A stretch of DNA of 64,000 nt from Melioribacter roseus P3M-2 (GTDB lineage Bacteria > Bacteroidota > Ignavibacteria > Ignavibacteriales > Melioribacteraceae), in contig NC_018178.1 in NCBI RefSeq assembly GCF_000279145.1, forward strand, positions 124,001 through 188,000. Direction: 5' to 3'. The notes under the pieces were generated by a model that had not been told where the DNA came from, searched no databases, and was given only the letters and a program-made list of their open reading frames with translations. This document shows positions 25,971 through 35,984 of the stretch, piece after piece (position 1 is the stretch's first letter; each line of letters starts with the position of its first letter). The position numbers and the translations under genes were made by a program.

Positions 25971-28900
25971 TCAATTATTTTTATTCGACATGTATTCGGA
26001 GGGGGATTTGCCGTATTGTTTTTTGAAACAGCGGGCAAAGTATGTCAAATCGTTAAAACCGACGGCATAAGCTATTTCCGTAATGGTCATTTTTTTCTGT
26101 TCGAGCATTTGCGTGGCTTTTTTCAATCTGATATTTCGAATGAACTCGTGCACGGTTTGATCCGTCAACCCTCTCAATTTCCTGTATAATTGCATTCTGC
26201 TCATTCCGATTTCTTTACTTAGCATATCGGCGTTGAATTTTTCGTCGGATATGTGATCTTCGATTATTTTAACAAGACTTTCGAGGAAGCGGGTGTCGAT
26301 GTCCGTTAAAGGAATTTTCGAATCGCCGTAGATAAATTCTTTGCTGAATTTTTCCTGCATTTTCTTTCTCGATTCGAGAAGATTTGTAATATAAGCTTCG
26401 AGCACGCTTATGTTGAAAGGTTTGGGCAAATATGCGTCAGCCCCCTGATTGATGCTCTTAATATGGTACTCCTGCGTATTGTAACTTGTTAAAATTATTA
26501 CGGGAATATGACTCGTTTTTTTGTCGTTCTTGAGTTTATTGCACAAAGTAATGCCGTCCAATTTTTTCATTTTTACGTCGCTAATTATAATATCGGGAAT
26601 AATTTGCAGGGCTTTTTTGTAGCCTGTTTCGCCGTCTTCGGCTTCGTGCACGCGATAAGCGTACTGGAATGAATTCTTAATATATTCCCTTATTTCGTCG
26701 TCGTCTTCTACTATCAACAAAACCGGAACGTTGTGCAATTTGTATTTAACGAGAGAGGCTTCATTGTTCTTTCCGTTGCCCGGTTCGGGTAAAAATTGAT
26801 TGTTCGACGACAGTTTGAATTTTGCCACGAGCTGATTTTCTTCCAGGTAATGTTCGTCCAAAGGAATTTGCACCGTAAATTTGGCTCCTTCGCCTTCTTT
26901 GCTTTCAACTAAAATGCAACCCCTGTAGAGTTTAATCAGTTCGTAAACCAGAGCCAGACCGATTCCCATTCCGTCGTAACGTTTGCCTTTATAATCTTCG
27001 ATGTGATAATAACGTTCGAAAATATGTTCGATTTTGTTTTCCGGAATGCCTATTCCCGTATCTTCAACAATAATTTCAATGTAATTATCCGCATTTTCGT
27101 CCGCACCGTTTCCTTTGAAATCGCCGGAGCCGATAATATTAACCGAGACCGAAATGACGCCGCCGTCGGGAGTAAATTTAAACGCATTCGACAGGAGATT
27201 ATAAATTACCTTGTCTATTTTATCGGCATCGAACCAGGCGATATAATTTTCAACCCCTGAAGAAAAGCGGAAATCAATTTTGTGGTCGATTGCAATATCA
27301 TGGAAAGAATACGTACTCTCCCGAATGAAATTAATAATATCTCCTCTCGACAAATACAATTTGAGATCGCCGGTGTCGAGTTTATTCAAATCTTTCAATT
27401 GATTTGCCATCCGTTGAAGCCGTTTGGCATTACGATAAATAACCATCAGATTATTCTTTATTTTATCGCCCACATCTTCGGAAGAGATTATTTTTTCAAG
27501 GGGACTTAAAACAAGCGTGAGCGGCGATTGCAGTTCGTGCGATATATTTGTGAAAAATTGATTTTTCAGGTGGTCGAGTTCGTACATCTTTTCGAGTTCG
27601 ATATGTTCCTTTTTCAATGCGTTTCTGAGACGCTTCCGGCTCATATAATAATTAGAAATAAAATAAGCGATTATGCTTAGCATCAAAAATTCGATGAGAT
27701 ATGCCCACCATGTTTTATAGAACGGCGGTTCAATTACAATGTTCAATACAGCTCCCGCTTCGTTCCAGACCCCGTCGTTGTTCGACGCTTTCACTTTTAA
27801 TATGTATTCTCCGGGGTCGAGATTCGTGTATGTAGCGGTTCGCACGTTTCCTACATAATTCCAATCTTTGTCGAAACCTTCCAGCATATAAGCATATTGA
27901 TTTTTTTCGGGGCTGTTGTAATTAAGCGCGACAAATCCGAAAGAGATAACGGAATGCTTGTATGATAGGATCAATTCTTTTGTATTGATTAAATTTTCTT
28001 TCAAAGGGGAATCTTCTTTACCTACTGCTACAGGCTTATTGAAAATCTTCAAGTCTGTAATGTAAACAGGCGGCACCGATTTATTGTCTACCAATTTGTC
28101 GGGTTCGAAAAGATTGAATCCGTTATTTCCGCCGAATAATATTTCCCCTTTCGAAGTCATATAACCGGACCGGGCGGTAAATTCGCCGTTTTGCAATCCG
28201 TCGGAAACGTCATAATTTTTAACCGTCCCGTCGGAAGGATTAAAACGCGTAATCCCTTTTGTGGTGCTTATCCAGAGGTTATTGTTTTTATCTTCCACAA
28301 TAGCCATTACTTCGTCGCCGGGCAGCCCGTCCTGAGTAGTGAAGTGAACGAATCCGCCGGTTTCGGGTTCGTACTTGTTGAGTCCGCTTGTGGTTCCAAT
28401 CCAGAGCGACGAATCGCGCGCCTCGAGTATAAAAGTAACAAATCCTTTCGTAATACTTTTTGAGTCTTCGTTATTATGCCTGAAGAGTTTGAAAGTTTCG
28501 GTTTTAGGATCGAATAATTCGAGTCCGATATCCGTACCGATCCAGAGTTTGCCCGTATGGTCTTTAATGATAGCCCTTAAATCGTTGTCGCTAATGCCCG
28601 AATTATCCGTATTGTATATTTTTACTTTGCCCGTTTCGATATCCAGTCGCGTAAGCCCGCCCCAGAAAGTACAAAGCCACAATTGTTTATTGTCGTCTTC
28701 GACCATTTGAAAGATATTATCGCTGGCCAATCCCCGGTTATCCTTGGTATAATGAGTAAACTGTTCCGATTTGGTATCGTACTTGAACAGCCCGTTGCCC
28801 CAAGTTCCGATCCAGAGATTCCCATTACTGTCTTCGTAAAATGAGAGGACCACATCTATACTGCCGTCGTTTTTTCTGAGTTTCTTGTGTGAAAACCTGT

Positions 28901-30116
28901 TTGTCTTCCTGTCGAAGATATCGATGCCGCTTCCGCCCGTTGCAATCCAGATATTGCCTCTGGCGTCCTCCCAGAAACAATTTACTATGTTATGCCCCAG
29001 CGAATATTTGTTACCGGGAATATTTTTATAATGGTGAAAATAAGCTTTCCCTTTTACGACGAGATTTATTCCTCCCGCATACGTACCCAGCCATACGTTA
29101 CCGTCCCTGTCTTCATAAATCGAATAGATCGAATTGTTATTTAAGCTGAACGGCTCAATCGGGTTAGCCTTGTATACAATGAAGTTGTCGTTGGCAGGAT
29201 CGTAAATCGAAAGTCCTTCGTCTTCCGTCCCTATCCAAACAAATCCGTTTCTGTCAATCATAAGGGAAAATACAACGTTTCCGCTTATGCTGTTGCCGTT
29301 AGCCGGATTGTGAATATATCTTTTTACCGATAAAGAATCATCGTCGTTGAAAGTAAGCCTGAGTAGTCCGTCGCCCTGAGTGCCTATCCAAACGGTTCCG
29401 TCGGGCGATTGCGATATGGCGGTCACGGGCATATTCGTAAGTTTTTTGCCGTTCAAATAAAGCGGCTTAAAAAGCGAATCGTTCGCGTTTTTAATGTCGA
29501 TAGAGCCGTTCCAGTGTCCTATCCAAAGCCTGCCCTTATTGTCTTCGAATATTTCCCTTACAAAATTGCTGCTGATTCCGCCGGGATTATTCTCCTTGTA
29601 ATAATAATGTTTGAAACGATTGGTCTTTTCGTCGTATAAATTCAGTCCTCCGTTTCGAGTCCCTATCCAGAGTCGTTTTTGACTGTCTTCAAAAATTGTT
29701 TCGATTTGGTTGTCGCTTACGGAAAAAGGATTTTTCCCGTCGCGCCGGAAACGCACAAAATTGTCGCGTGAACCGACGTATTTATTCAAGCCGTCGCTGG
29801 TGCCAACCCACAGGTCTCCTTTGTAATCCTGAGTAATCGAAGAGATGTAATTGTGGCTCAAACTCGTGGAATCATTCTGAACATAATGATAAACCTGAAA
29901 ATCATAACCGTCAAAGCGGTTCAGTCCGTTAAACGTGCCCGCCCATATAAATCCTTTGTTGTCTTGTATAATACAGGTGACGCTTGCGCGTGATAATCCT
30001 TCGTTCGGAGTAAAATGCTCGAACCGAAGACTCCTGTACTGGGCATTAACCGGTATATTTATTGCAAGAAGTATTATAAAAATAAATTTGAGCCGAAAGT
30101 CCGACATAAATTTCAC
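25971..30116 (-). CDS. Hybrid two-component system sensor/regulator (HTCS)
   Basis: A 1381-residue one-protein two-component system. In order: signal peptide (to about 25), about 14 two-component propeller repeats with NLWIGT-type strands (about 30-690), Y_Y_Y domain (about 700-775), one membrane helix (WWAYLIEFLMLSIIAYFIS), HisKA with the phospho-histidine in FFTNISHELQSPL, ATPase (NLLSNAFKFTPDGG, EDTGIGIP, GMGIGLALV), receiver (IVEDDDEI, IISDVKM, YLPKPF) and AraC-type HTH at the end. The periplasmic propeller would sense an oligosaccharide and the HTH would activate the locus. It lies directly upstream of GH30, and the paired repeats at two promoters are its likely targets. Confidence 0.96.
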   Translation of the reverse strand: MKFMSDFRLKFIFIILLAINIPVNAQYRSLRFEHFTPNEGLSRASVTCIIQDNKGFIWAGTFNGLNRFDGYDFQVYHYVQNDSTSLSHNYISSITQDYKGDLWVGTSDGLNKYVGSRDNFVRFRRDGKNPFSVSDNQIETIFEDSQKRLWIGTRNGGLNLYDEKTNRFKHYYYKENNPGGISSNFVREIFEDNKGRLWIGHWNGSIDIKNANDSLFKPLYLNGKKLTNMPVTAISQSPDGTVWIGTQGDGLLRLTFNDDDSLSVKRYIHNPANGNSISGNVVFSLMIDRNGFVWIGTEDEGLSIYDPANDNFIVYKANPIEPFSLNNNSIYSIYEDRDGNVWLGTYAGGINLVVKGKAYFHHYKNIPGNKYSLGHNIVNCFWEDARGNIWIATGGSGIDIFDRKTNRFSHKKLRKNDGSIDVVLSFYEDSNGNLWIGTWGNGLFKYDTKSEQFTHYTKDNRGLASDNIFQMVEDDNKQLWLCTFWGGLTRLDIETGKVKIYNTDNSGISDNDLRAIIKDHTGKLWIGTDIGLELFDPKTETFKLFRHNNEDSKSITKGFVTFILEARDSSLWIGTTSGLNKYEPETGGFVHFTTQDGLPGDEVMAIVEDKNNNLWISTTKGITRFNPSDGTVKNYDVSDGLQNGEFTARSGYMTSKGEILFGGNNGFNLFEPDKLVDNKSVPPVYITDLKIFNKPVAVGKEDSPLKENLINTKELILSYKHSVISFGFVALNYNSPEKNQYAYMLEGFDKDWNYVGNVRTATYTNLDPGEYILKVKASNNDGVWNEAGAVLNIVIEPPFYKTWWAYLIEFLMLSIIAYFISNYYMSRKRLRNALKKEHIELEKMYELDHLKNQFFTNISHELQSPLTLVLSPLEKIISSEDVGDKIKNNLMVIYRNAKRLQRMANQLKDLNKLDTGDLKLYLSRGDIINFIRESTYSFHDIAIDHKIDFRFSSGVENYIAWFDADKIDKVIYNLLSNAFKFTPDGGVISVSVNIIGSGDFKGNGADENADNYIEIIVEDTGIGIPENKIEHIFERYYHIEDYKGKRYDGMGIGLALVYELIKLYRGCILVESKEGEGAKFTVQIPLDEHYLEENQLVAKFKLSSNNQFLPEPGNGKNNEASLVKYKLHNVPVLLIVEDDDEIREYIKNSFQYAYRVHEAEDGETGYKKALQIIPDIIISDVKMKKLDGITLCNKLKNDKKTSHIPVIILTSYNTQEYHIKSINQGADAYLPKPFNISVLEAYITNLLESRKKMQEKFSKEFIYGDSKIPLTDIDTRFLESLVKIIEDHISDEKFNADMLSKEIGMSRMQLYRKLRGLTDQTVHEFIRNIRLKKATQMLEQKKMTITEIAYAVGFNDLTYFARCFKKQYGKSPSEYMSNKNN

Positions 30117-30249
30117 CGTAAGATATTACTCACAGAATCTATTTTCCCCCGAATTTCTAATCGTTAAGATAATAAATTCCTTACGATTGGGAAATAATAC
30201 CGTAGATTTGCATACCCTTACGGCAGGGCGTTATTTACAATTTCCCGCT

Positions 30250-30291
30250 TCTAAAAAATAAAAAAGCCGTAACCCGGCGCGTTACGGCTTT
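30250..30291 (-). terminator. Terminator after the eRF1-like gene
   Basis: An 11-bp perfect stem AAAGCCGTAAC / GTTACGGCTTT (30263-30273 with 30281-30291), 7-nt loop, followed on the minus strand by a T-rich tract (30250-30265). It lies about 50 bp after the stop of the 30340-31557 gene. Confidence 0.85.
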
Positions 30292-30339
30292 GTTTCAATC
30301 GAAAATATTAATTAAGGAAATAGTTTTCATTAAAAGGGA

Positions 30340-31557
30340 TTACCATCTTGGCAGCGCCGCCATCCCCCCCATTTCCTTCAAAAGACGTTCTTCCGCTTTG
30401 CCCCGCACGAATTCTAAATCGGAGCCGTATTCCGCTGCCAATCTTAGTACGTATTCACGCAACGGAACTTCTTCAGGTTGGCTGCAAACAGTTTCGGCTA
30501 TCTCACGCGAAGCGGCTATAAAACCGCCCTCTGAACACCGCCATATATTTATATCGAGCGACCAGGGCAATATCCAAACCTGTACTCTCCCCATCTGTAA
30601 TGCGTCCAGAACCTTATCTATCCCGCGTAGTCCTTCATTTCCGTTTAATTTATCCAGCAGTTCCATTTCGTTTTTTCTTTCCGCCTCAATAAGCGCTAGC
30701 TCAACCCTCCGCCAAACCGTATTCGGCGACAGTTTTCCTGAGTCGGGCCACAGCGGAATTCTGGCGACAATCCGGTTTTGCAAACGTCTCGTTAAATAAG
30801 TTTCAAAATGCGAGGTTTGCCATTTTTCGCCTACCAGCGCCAGTCGCTCGATCGGTAGAGAGTCTACGGTTCTACTGAGAGCGCGGGCTAATTTATTATA
30901 ATATTTATTGAGCCAGGCATCCGTCCTTGCAGACGCGCGATCTTTGGGCGATAACTTATCAAAACGTCCGCCCGGATTGGCAGCGCGATAATTCATTTCC
31001 GTTGAAATTCTTTCGTTAGATTTTGCGATCAGATTCCAGTCTTCGCCGGGCGTATCTCCGAAGATCTCTTCAACTTCGCGCGCTTCGCCTAAAAAGACTT
31101 CGTAAAATTTCCAACCGTCAGGCTTCATTATCAATATACCCGTGCGTTCATATTCGTCGACGGCAAACAACAATGGAGTTAAATACGGATCGCCGTAACG
31201 TACGTCTACACGCCCGTTTGCCAAATTCACAATGGGCAAATCAATCTGTAAATCGAGTCGTTCGGCTCTCAATTTTTTATTTTTGTCCCGATATGCAAAG
31301 AGCGCGAGTGTACGCGCTTCCGGTTTTTCTTGTTCCAAAAGTTCCATTACGAGGTCATACAATGGTTCGTCCCTCTTTCCCTGACTGTCGCGGATTTCGG
31401 GCAATTCCTGCAACGCATTCTTAATTCTTTTGAGCCATGAACGACCCGCATTTTCCGGATTGGCCGGATTAACGTCGGCGTAAATTGTTAAAATGTCGGC
31501 ATCAGCTGTTTCGATCCACTCGCGTAATTCATTCAGCCTGGATTCTATCTGCAACAT
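30340..31557 (-). CDS. eRF1-like protein (baeRF/VLRF1-type release-factor homologue)
   Basis: A 405-residue protein that I place in the bacterial/archaeal eRF1-like group by overall layout and by the typical ending EYGSDLEFVRGKAEERLLKEMGGMAALPRW. The middle has PGGRFDKLSPKDRASARTDAWLNKYYNKLARAL, which corresponds to the glycine-rich loop plus basic helix of Vms1-like factors, where the catalytic GGQ/Gln would sit. Here the position reads GGRF, so peptidyl-tRNA hydrolysis is uncertain. Family members are thought to act on stalled ribosomes or in translation stress. It is a single gene with its own terminator, between the glycan region and the defence island. Confidence 0.7.
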   Translation of the reverse strand: MLQIESRLNELREWIETADADILTIYADVNPANPENAGRSWLKRIKNALQELPEIRDSQGKRDEPLYDLVMELLEQEKPEARTLALFAYRDKNKKLRAERLDLQIDLPIVNLANGRVDVRYGDPYLTPLLFAVDEYERTGILIMKPDGWKFYEVFLGEAREVEEIFGDTPGEDWNLIAKSNERISTEMNYRAANPGGRFDKLSPKDRASARTDAWLNKYYNKLARALSRTVDSLPIERLALVGEKWQTSHFETYLTRRLQNRIVARIPLWPDSGKLSPNTVWRRVELALIEAERKNEMELLDKLNGNEGLRGIDKVLDALQMGRVQVWILPWSLDINIWRCSEGGFIAASREIAETVCSQPEEVPLREYVLRLAAEYGSDLEFVRGKAEERLLKEMGGMAALPRW

Positions 31558-31929
31558 AGGATTTATCCCCCTGTTTTTGTTCGATAATGATAATAACGAA
31601 TACGATTTACTAATGCCGATACCGATATCTTATACCGGCAATATTACGTGTGTGTTTTTTGGCGACAGTTCTACCATTACAGCCGGCAAAGAGTTCCGCG
31701 CGAATAACTCCTGAGAACACGCCGAATTTTACCGCCGAATCATAGCCATAGGTAAATGCCTGCCATACGATATGAAAGCATTTTTTATATGAGCGCATTA
31801 GGATTCTAACAATTTTACAGCTTCCGCTCGGCTTCGATTTTAGAGACAATACGGCTCTGGACTTCGAGGGGAGGGAGGGGGGGAATGCTTTGTGAAATTA
31901 TAAATTATGATAAAATAACAAATAGTTAT
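31558..31929. other. Intergenic stretch without an intact gene
   Basis: These 372 bp separate the eRF1-like gene from hamB. Apart from the hsdS remnant at 31815-31882 I see no coding frame with a ribosome site, no tRNA and no convincing terminator. It is probably the worn edge of the defence island. Confidence 0.6.
31815..31882 (-). pseudogene. hsdS: Relic of a type I restriction specificity gene (hsdS fragment)
   Basis: On the minus strand this encodes PLEVQSRIVSKIEAERKL followed by a stop. It matches PLEVQQRIVEKIESERRV of the intact specificity subunit (coding 36060-36130) at 13 of 18 residues, and the DNA is similar over about 60 bp. The proline codons just before it are frameshifted in a run of C (G on the plus strand). 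It is the conserved helix of an HsdS target-recognition domain, cut short after AERKL. It marks a lost or rearranged hsdS at the far side of the hamAB module. Confidence 0.75.
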
Positions 31930-34900
31930 TTAATAATTTAACTTTTCCCAGATTCTTTTATACTCCTCTGCAGTTAATGGAGAATTTGTTGGTATTGCCT
32001 GCTCCCAAATTTCTAATCGTTGCTCCTTTAACCAAGAACTTACCGTAGCAGTTTTTACATTATAAATTTCTTCTCCCATGTTGTTTTTATATATTAAACC
32101 AATGTTATTAGCAATACTTCTTGGAACGTTTGCTTTTCGCATTAAAACTCCTTCGTCAGTATTAACACCATAAAAAAGATATGCTGGGATATTCATCATT
32201 TTTTTCTTTTCAACTTCGGATAGATCATTCCAATCAATTCCACTAGTTGGTATCTTTTGAATTGCTGATATTCCCCAGCTTCCAATGTTCGCTATTACTT
32301 TATAAATGGCTTTAGTTGTTTTCTCAATTGCTTTTGTTAAATCTTCATTTGGAAATAGACTTTTAGCTATGTCATAAATGGTTTTTCCATTTACCCAATT
32401 AAGAATTAATCGAGAAATGCTTTTTTGATCTAAAATATTATCACCAATTTTTATTTCTTCTAATGATTTTCTTATTTCATAGGTATTCATCATAATACCT
32501 ACCAATTTTTTCATAGTTTCATTTTGCTCCGAAAAGAGTTGTTCTTTTCTCCAATCATTTGGTGAAATATTTGATTGGGCTAATCTTGAAATGATTAGTC
32601 TAATGGAGACGGTTGAAAATCCAGTGGAGTCAGCTATTCGGGCATATTCTAATGATATTTTCTGAGCATATTCTCTCAGTTTACTTATTAAGAATCTTTT
32701 TTTCTCTTCCGATATTTGCTTGAAACCAAGAGTTGCTTGTAATTTTTCTTCGAGATGATTTATAAACTCATTTAAATCGGCTATTTGGGTTCGTAAATGA
32801 GAAATATATTGCAATACCGCTGACCATCTTTCATCTAAATAAAGCCATTTAGAAAAATCCTCGTTTTGATTATTCATTGCGGTTTCAACAACACTTTCTA
32901 ATTGTGAGAGTAAATCAGTAGATGCTTTTTTAACGTAATCAGCAATATTTTTTTCATCTCGTGTTTTTTTGGAAACCATTCCAATCCAACCCATTGATTT
33001 CTGACCCACACGACCAACACGGCCGGCAAGATTCCAAAAATCACGAGTTGGCATTGGTCCTTGAAATGGATAATTATATGATCCCATAACTACAGCTGAA
33101 ACTGGAAAATTTATACCTTGTGCAATAGTAGTTGTTGCAACAAGTGCTTGTAACTTTCCCTCTGTCATAAGTAATTCAATTAAGTATCTTATTTCGTCGG
33201 GAATAGCTGAACTATGAATGGCGATTCTTTTATCTAAATATTTAACAAGTGGGAAATCATTACCCAATTCACTTTGAACAAACTTCTTCAATAAATCAAT
33301 ATCTTCATCATTATTAAAATTATGATTGCAGTTTTCCGTCAAATAATCTGCAATTGTATAGGTTTCTGATATACCTGATGCTAAGATAATAATAGGTGAA
33401 TTATAACTTAAAATTTTACTGCTAAAAAACTTTAAGAATTCTAATTTAGAAGATGTAACCTTTGATTTTATTATATTTTCACTTTTTATTTTAATTATAG
33501 GAATTTTATTCCCAATATTATACGAGCCTTTTACAGTATTTAAAGTTTGTAAATAAATATCAAAATTTCTACCTCTTCCTTCAGTTTTCAAAGTACCAAC
33601 TACACGTTCGTTGGGTTGCCACCAGTCAAATTCAATTTGTATATTTTTGCCTCGTTCACCTCCAAGCCATTCGGCTACTTGTTTTGCATTAGGAATATCT
33701 GGAGTTAAAAGCATAAAGTTTGCTTCTTTACAGTCATTTCTAATTGTTGCCAATAATAATTCCAGATTAAGCCCTCTTTGTTTTTCTTCAATATTATGAG
33801 CTTCATCTACTACAACCAAAACAAGAGGTCTTTTTTCAGTAGTGCCTAATCCTTGCCTTATTAAAAGATTTAATTTTTCATAAGTAGTAACCAATACGTC
33901 AAAGTCAGTATAATCTCCTTTATTTTCTACTAAATATGACTCAAATCCATCTATTTCTATGGCGCCACTAGCTTTCTCTATTTTTAATCCAATAGGATTG
34001 AAATCTTTATTTAAACGGATATAAATTTGATTAACTAATGCCTTAGTGGGTACAATATATGCCACCCATCCACCTCTTTTTTTGAATTCATTAAGTGCCT
34101 GTAAAATCTTGTATTCTGCTATTAAAGTTTTTCCACTGGATGTTGGTAAACTTACTACAAATGTTCTGTAAGCAGGATTTAATAATTCGCCTTTTAATAT
34201 AGATTCCTTTTGTGGATATAATAACTCAAAGATTGGATTTTGTTTTTGTTTGCTAATGAATTTATTAAATTCACTTACCCAATGATTTACGCCGGTTAAT
34301 GTATACCAGATAGTATTTCTTATGAGTTTAATCCCAAATGCTTCAAGATATTGATATAGTAGTTCCAGCATCATATTCCCTGATGCATTGGCAAACTCCT
34401 TTGCAATTCTTATATGGTATTTTATTTTATTCTCAATGTCATAATGGCTATTCTCAATTTTCCCTTCTAAAAGATATTGTCCTAATATTTCAATTGTTTT
34501 AGCAAAATGATAAAGAGAGACAATTTCAGCTGCTCCATAAGGTTGGCTTTCTTCTTTTATTTGATTTAAGAAGATCCCTTCATATTGTTTTTGTTCTTCT
34601 CGCAACTGGTTTATTAATTCAACTGCTTTAGAAATATCATTCCACGATTTTTTTATGACTAAACTTACAATAACTTGAAAACATTTTCTCAATAACCTAC
34701 TATTCCATCTTTTAGGTATATCTAAATCAAATATTTGTTCTATCTGTTGGTTTAAAAAATCTTTTACAAAATGAGAATGTTCTCCTAAGTATCCAAATGT
34801 GATTATTTTAATTAGTTCGAAAATATATTCATCTGAATCAATTTCTTCTACCTTGATAGTTGCTAAATCAAAATAAATCGAACAGAGAACTTTAAAATCT

Positions 34901-35103
34901 TCAGTATCTTGTTTATCCCATAATTCGATAATTTTAAGTTCACATAATTCTTTAGCTCTTGATATTTCTTGAAATTCACTTTCATTCAATCTAATAGTTT
35001 CAAATCGATTAGCAATTTTTGCCTTTTGTATAATTAAATTAATATTCTGAATTAATTCAGGAAAAGTCTTTGAAAGAATATTATATTTTTCGTTCGCTTT
35101 CAT
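31930..35103 (-). CDS. hamB: HamB-like superfamily 2 helicase (Hachiman-type defence)
   Basis: A 1057-residue DEAD/DEAH-type SF2 helicase of Ski2-like appearance. Motif I is SLPTSSGKT (about residues 319-326), motif II is VVDEAHNIEE (about 430), and the second lobe has ATTTIAQGINFPV and the NLAGRVGRVGQ motif VI. About 310 residues precede the helicase core, and a helical C-terminal region of 350 residues follows. In Hachiman systems HamB monitors DNA and restrains the nuclease HamA. The start at 35103 overlaps the hamA stop by ATGA; the longer frame starts at 35133 inside hamA. Base composition is visibly more AT-rich than the flanking core genes, as expected for acquired defence genes. Confidence 0.85.
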   Translation of the reverse strand: MKANEKYNILSKTFPELIQNINLIIQKAKIANRFETIRLNESEFQEISRAKELCELKIIELWDKQDTEDFKVLCSIYFDLATIKVEEIDSDEYIFELIKIITFGYLGEHSHFVKDFLNQQIEQIFDLDIPKRWNSRLLRKCFQVIVSLVIKKSWNDISKAVELINQLREEQKQYEGIFLNQIKEESQPYGAAEIVSLYHFAKTIEILGQYLLEGKIENSHYDIENKIKYHIRIAKEFANASGNMMLELLYQYLEAFGIKLIRNTIWYTLTGVNHWVSEFNKFISKQKQNPIFELLYPQKESILKGELLNPAYRTFVVSLPTSSGKTLIAEYKILQALNEFKKRGGWVAYIVPTKALVNQIYIRLNKDFNPIGLKIEKASGAIEIDGFESYLVENKGDYTDFDVLVTTYEKLNLLIRQGLGTTEKRPLVLVVVDEAHNIEEKQRGLNLELLLATIRNDCKEANFMLLTPDIPNAKQVAEWLGGERGKNIQIEFDWWQPNERVVGTLKTEGRGRNFDIYLQTLNTVKGSYNIGNKIPIIKIKSENIIKSKVTSSKLEFLKFFSSKILSYNSPIIILASGISETYTIADYLTENCNHNFNNDEDIDLLKKFVQSELGNDFPLVKYLDKRIAIHSSAIPDEIRYLIELLMTEGKLQALVATTTIAQGINFPVSAVVMGSYNYPFQGPMPTRDFWNLAGRVGRVGQKSMGWIGMVSKKTRDEKNIADYVKKASTDLLSQLESVVETAMNNQNEDFSKWLYLDERWSAVLQYISHLRTQIADLNEFINHLEEKLQATLGFKQISEEKKRFLISKLREYAQKISLEYARIADSTGFSTVSIRLIISRLAQSNISPNDWRKEQLFSEQNETMKKLVGIMMNTYEIRKSLEEIKIGDNILDQKSISRLILNWVNGKTIYDIAKSLFPNEDLTKAIEKTTKAIYKVIANIGSWGISAIQKIPTSGIDWNDLSEVEKKKMMNIPAYLFYGVNTDEGVLMRKANVPRSIANNIGLIYKNNMGEEIYNVKTATVSSWLKEQRLEIWEQAIPTNSPLTAEEYKRIWEKLNY

Positions 35104-35921
35104 TTTTCTAATCCATTTATGATATTTAGCCATTTTTCTTTGGGAAGAGGCAGATAAATAGCGAGTAATTTTAATCCTATCGTATTTTCAAGAATTTCTT
35201 TGTTTAATTTATCAAAACTTTGTTTTAAGTCTTTTTTATCTGGATTTGTATCTCTTACTAAAATACCATATAACATATATGTTGAGTTATGTTGATTATA
35301 ATAGTTTTTTATAGCAGCAGCAAAATCATTTTTAAAAGTATCATTTTTTATTAGATTAATTTTGTTTTTAATATATGAAATAAGTATTAGTCGTTTATTT
35401 TTATCTTTATATAAGTCTCTTAATTGATTTTCTAACCCATAAGGATTCGTCATAACTTGAGGAGGCGATTGTTTTTCTGACGATGTTTTTACTTCACCAA
35501 ATAAAAATAATACTTCACCATTATCTATTTCGATAAACCCCACTAAATCGGCTCCTGTTTTATTTCCTTTTGGGTTTCGAGAATCCCGAAGCTCATTCCA
35601 ATAAAAACGACAATTAAAATTTTCTTCCAATACCACCTCTGCCAATGCTTCCCCGATTCTAAAATCTTGAACATCTATTACTGAATTTTGTAATGCTTGA
35701 ATATCTGCCAAAAGTGTTTCAGATAATTGAAAACCTGTATCTTGTTGTAAGACTTGTAAATAATTAATAAATTCATCTCTTTGAGGTTTATCTATAAGTT
35801 TCTTTTTTACATTATCTATAAACAAACCTTTAGTCTGAGTTTCATCTATCAAAATTCCTTGATAACCTCTAAGATTATTTTCTTCATAATAAGAATATAA
35901 TCTTTTACTCATAAAACTCAT
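35100..35921 (-). CDS. hamA: HamA-like DUF1837 nuclease (Hachiman-type defence effector)
   Basis: A 273-residue protein of the HamA/DUF1837 group. A PD-(D/E)xK nuclease core is visible: Asp125 in TGADLVGFIE, then Glu143 and Lys145 in LFGEVKTSS. These are the expected metal-binding and catalytic residues for a DNase that kills or arrests infected cells. The family label rests on size, motif and its partner helicase downstream. ATG 35921 is chosen because GGAGAG lies 6 bp upstream (35928-35933); the frame extends to ATG 35951 without one. It lies 63 bp after hsdMS and is translationally coupled to hamB. Confidence 0.82.
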   Translation of the reverse strand: MSFMSKRLYSYYEENNLRGYQGILIDETQTKGLFIDNVKKKLIDKPQRDEFINYLQVLQQDTGFQLSETLLADIQALQNSVIDVQDFRIGEALAEVVLEENFNCRFYWNELRDSRNPKGNKTGADLVGFIEIDNGEVLFLFGEVKTSSEKQSPPQVMTNPYGLENQLRDLYKDKNKRLILISYIKNKINLIKNDTFKNDFAAAIKNYYNQHNSTYMLYGILVRDTNPDKKDLKQSFDKLNKEILENTIGLKLLAIYLPLPKEKWLNIINGLEK

Positions 35922-35984
35922 TTTATTCTCTCCAGTAAGTAATTTTTTCATAGCTATTAAACATTTAACCTTGTATCCTTTATA

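Noticed and set aside
25850-26038. Extension of GH30 upstream to 26038
   Set aside because: It would run into the regulator gene and over the repeat pair, while ATG 25849 has a strong ribosome site and lipoprotein signal.
31861-31883. G-rich run as a functional G-quadruplex
   Set aside because: It is explained by the frameshifted proline codons of the hsdS relic; the equivalent stretch is present in the intact gene.
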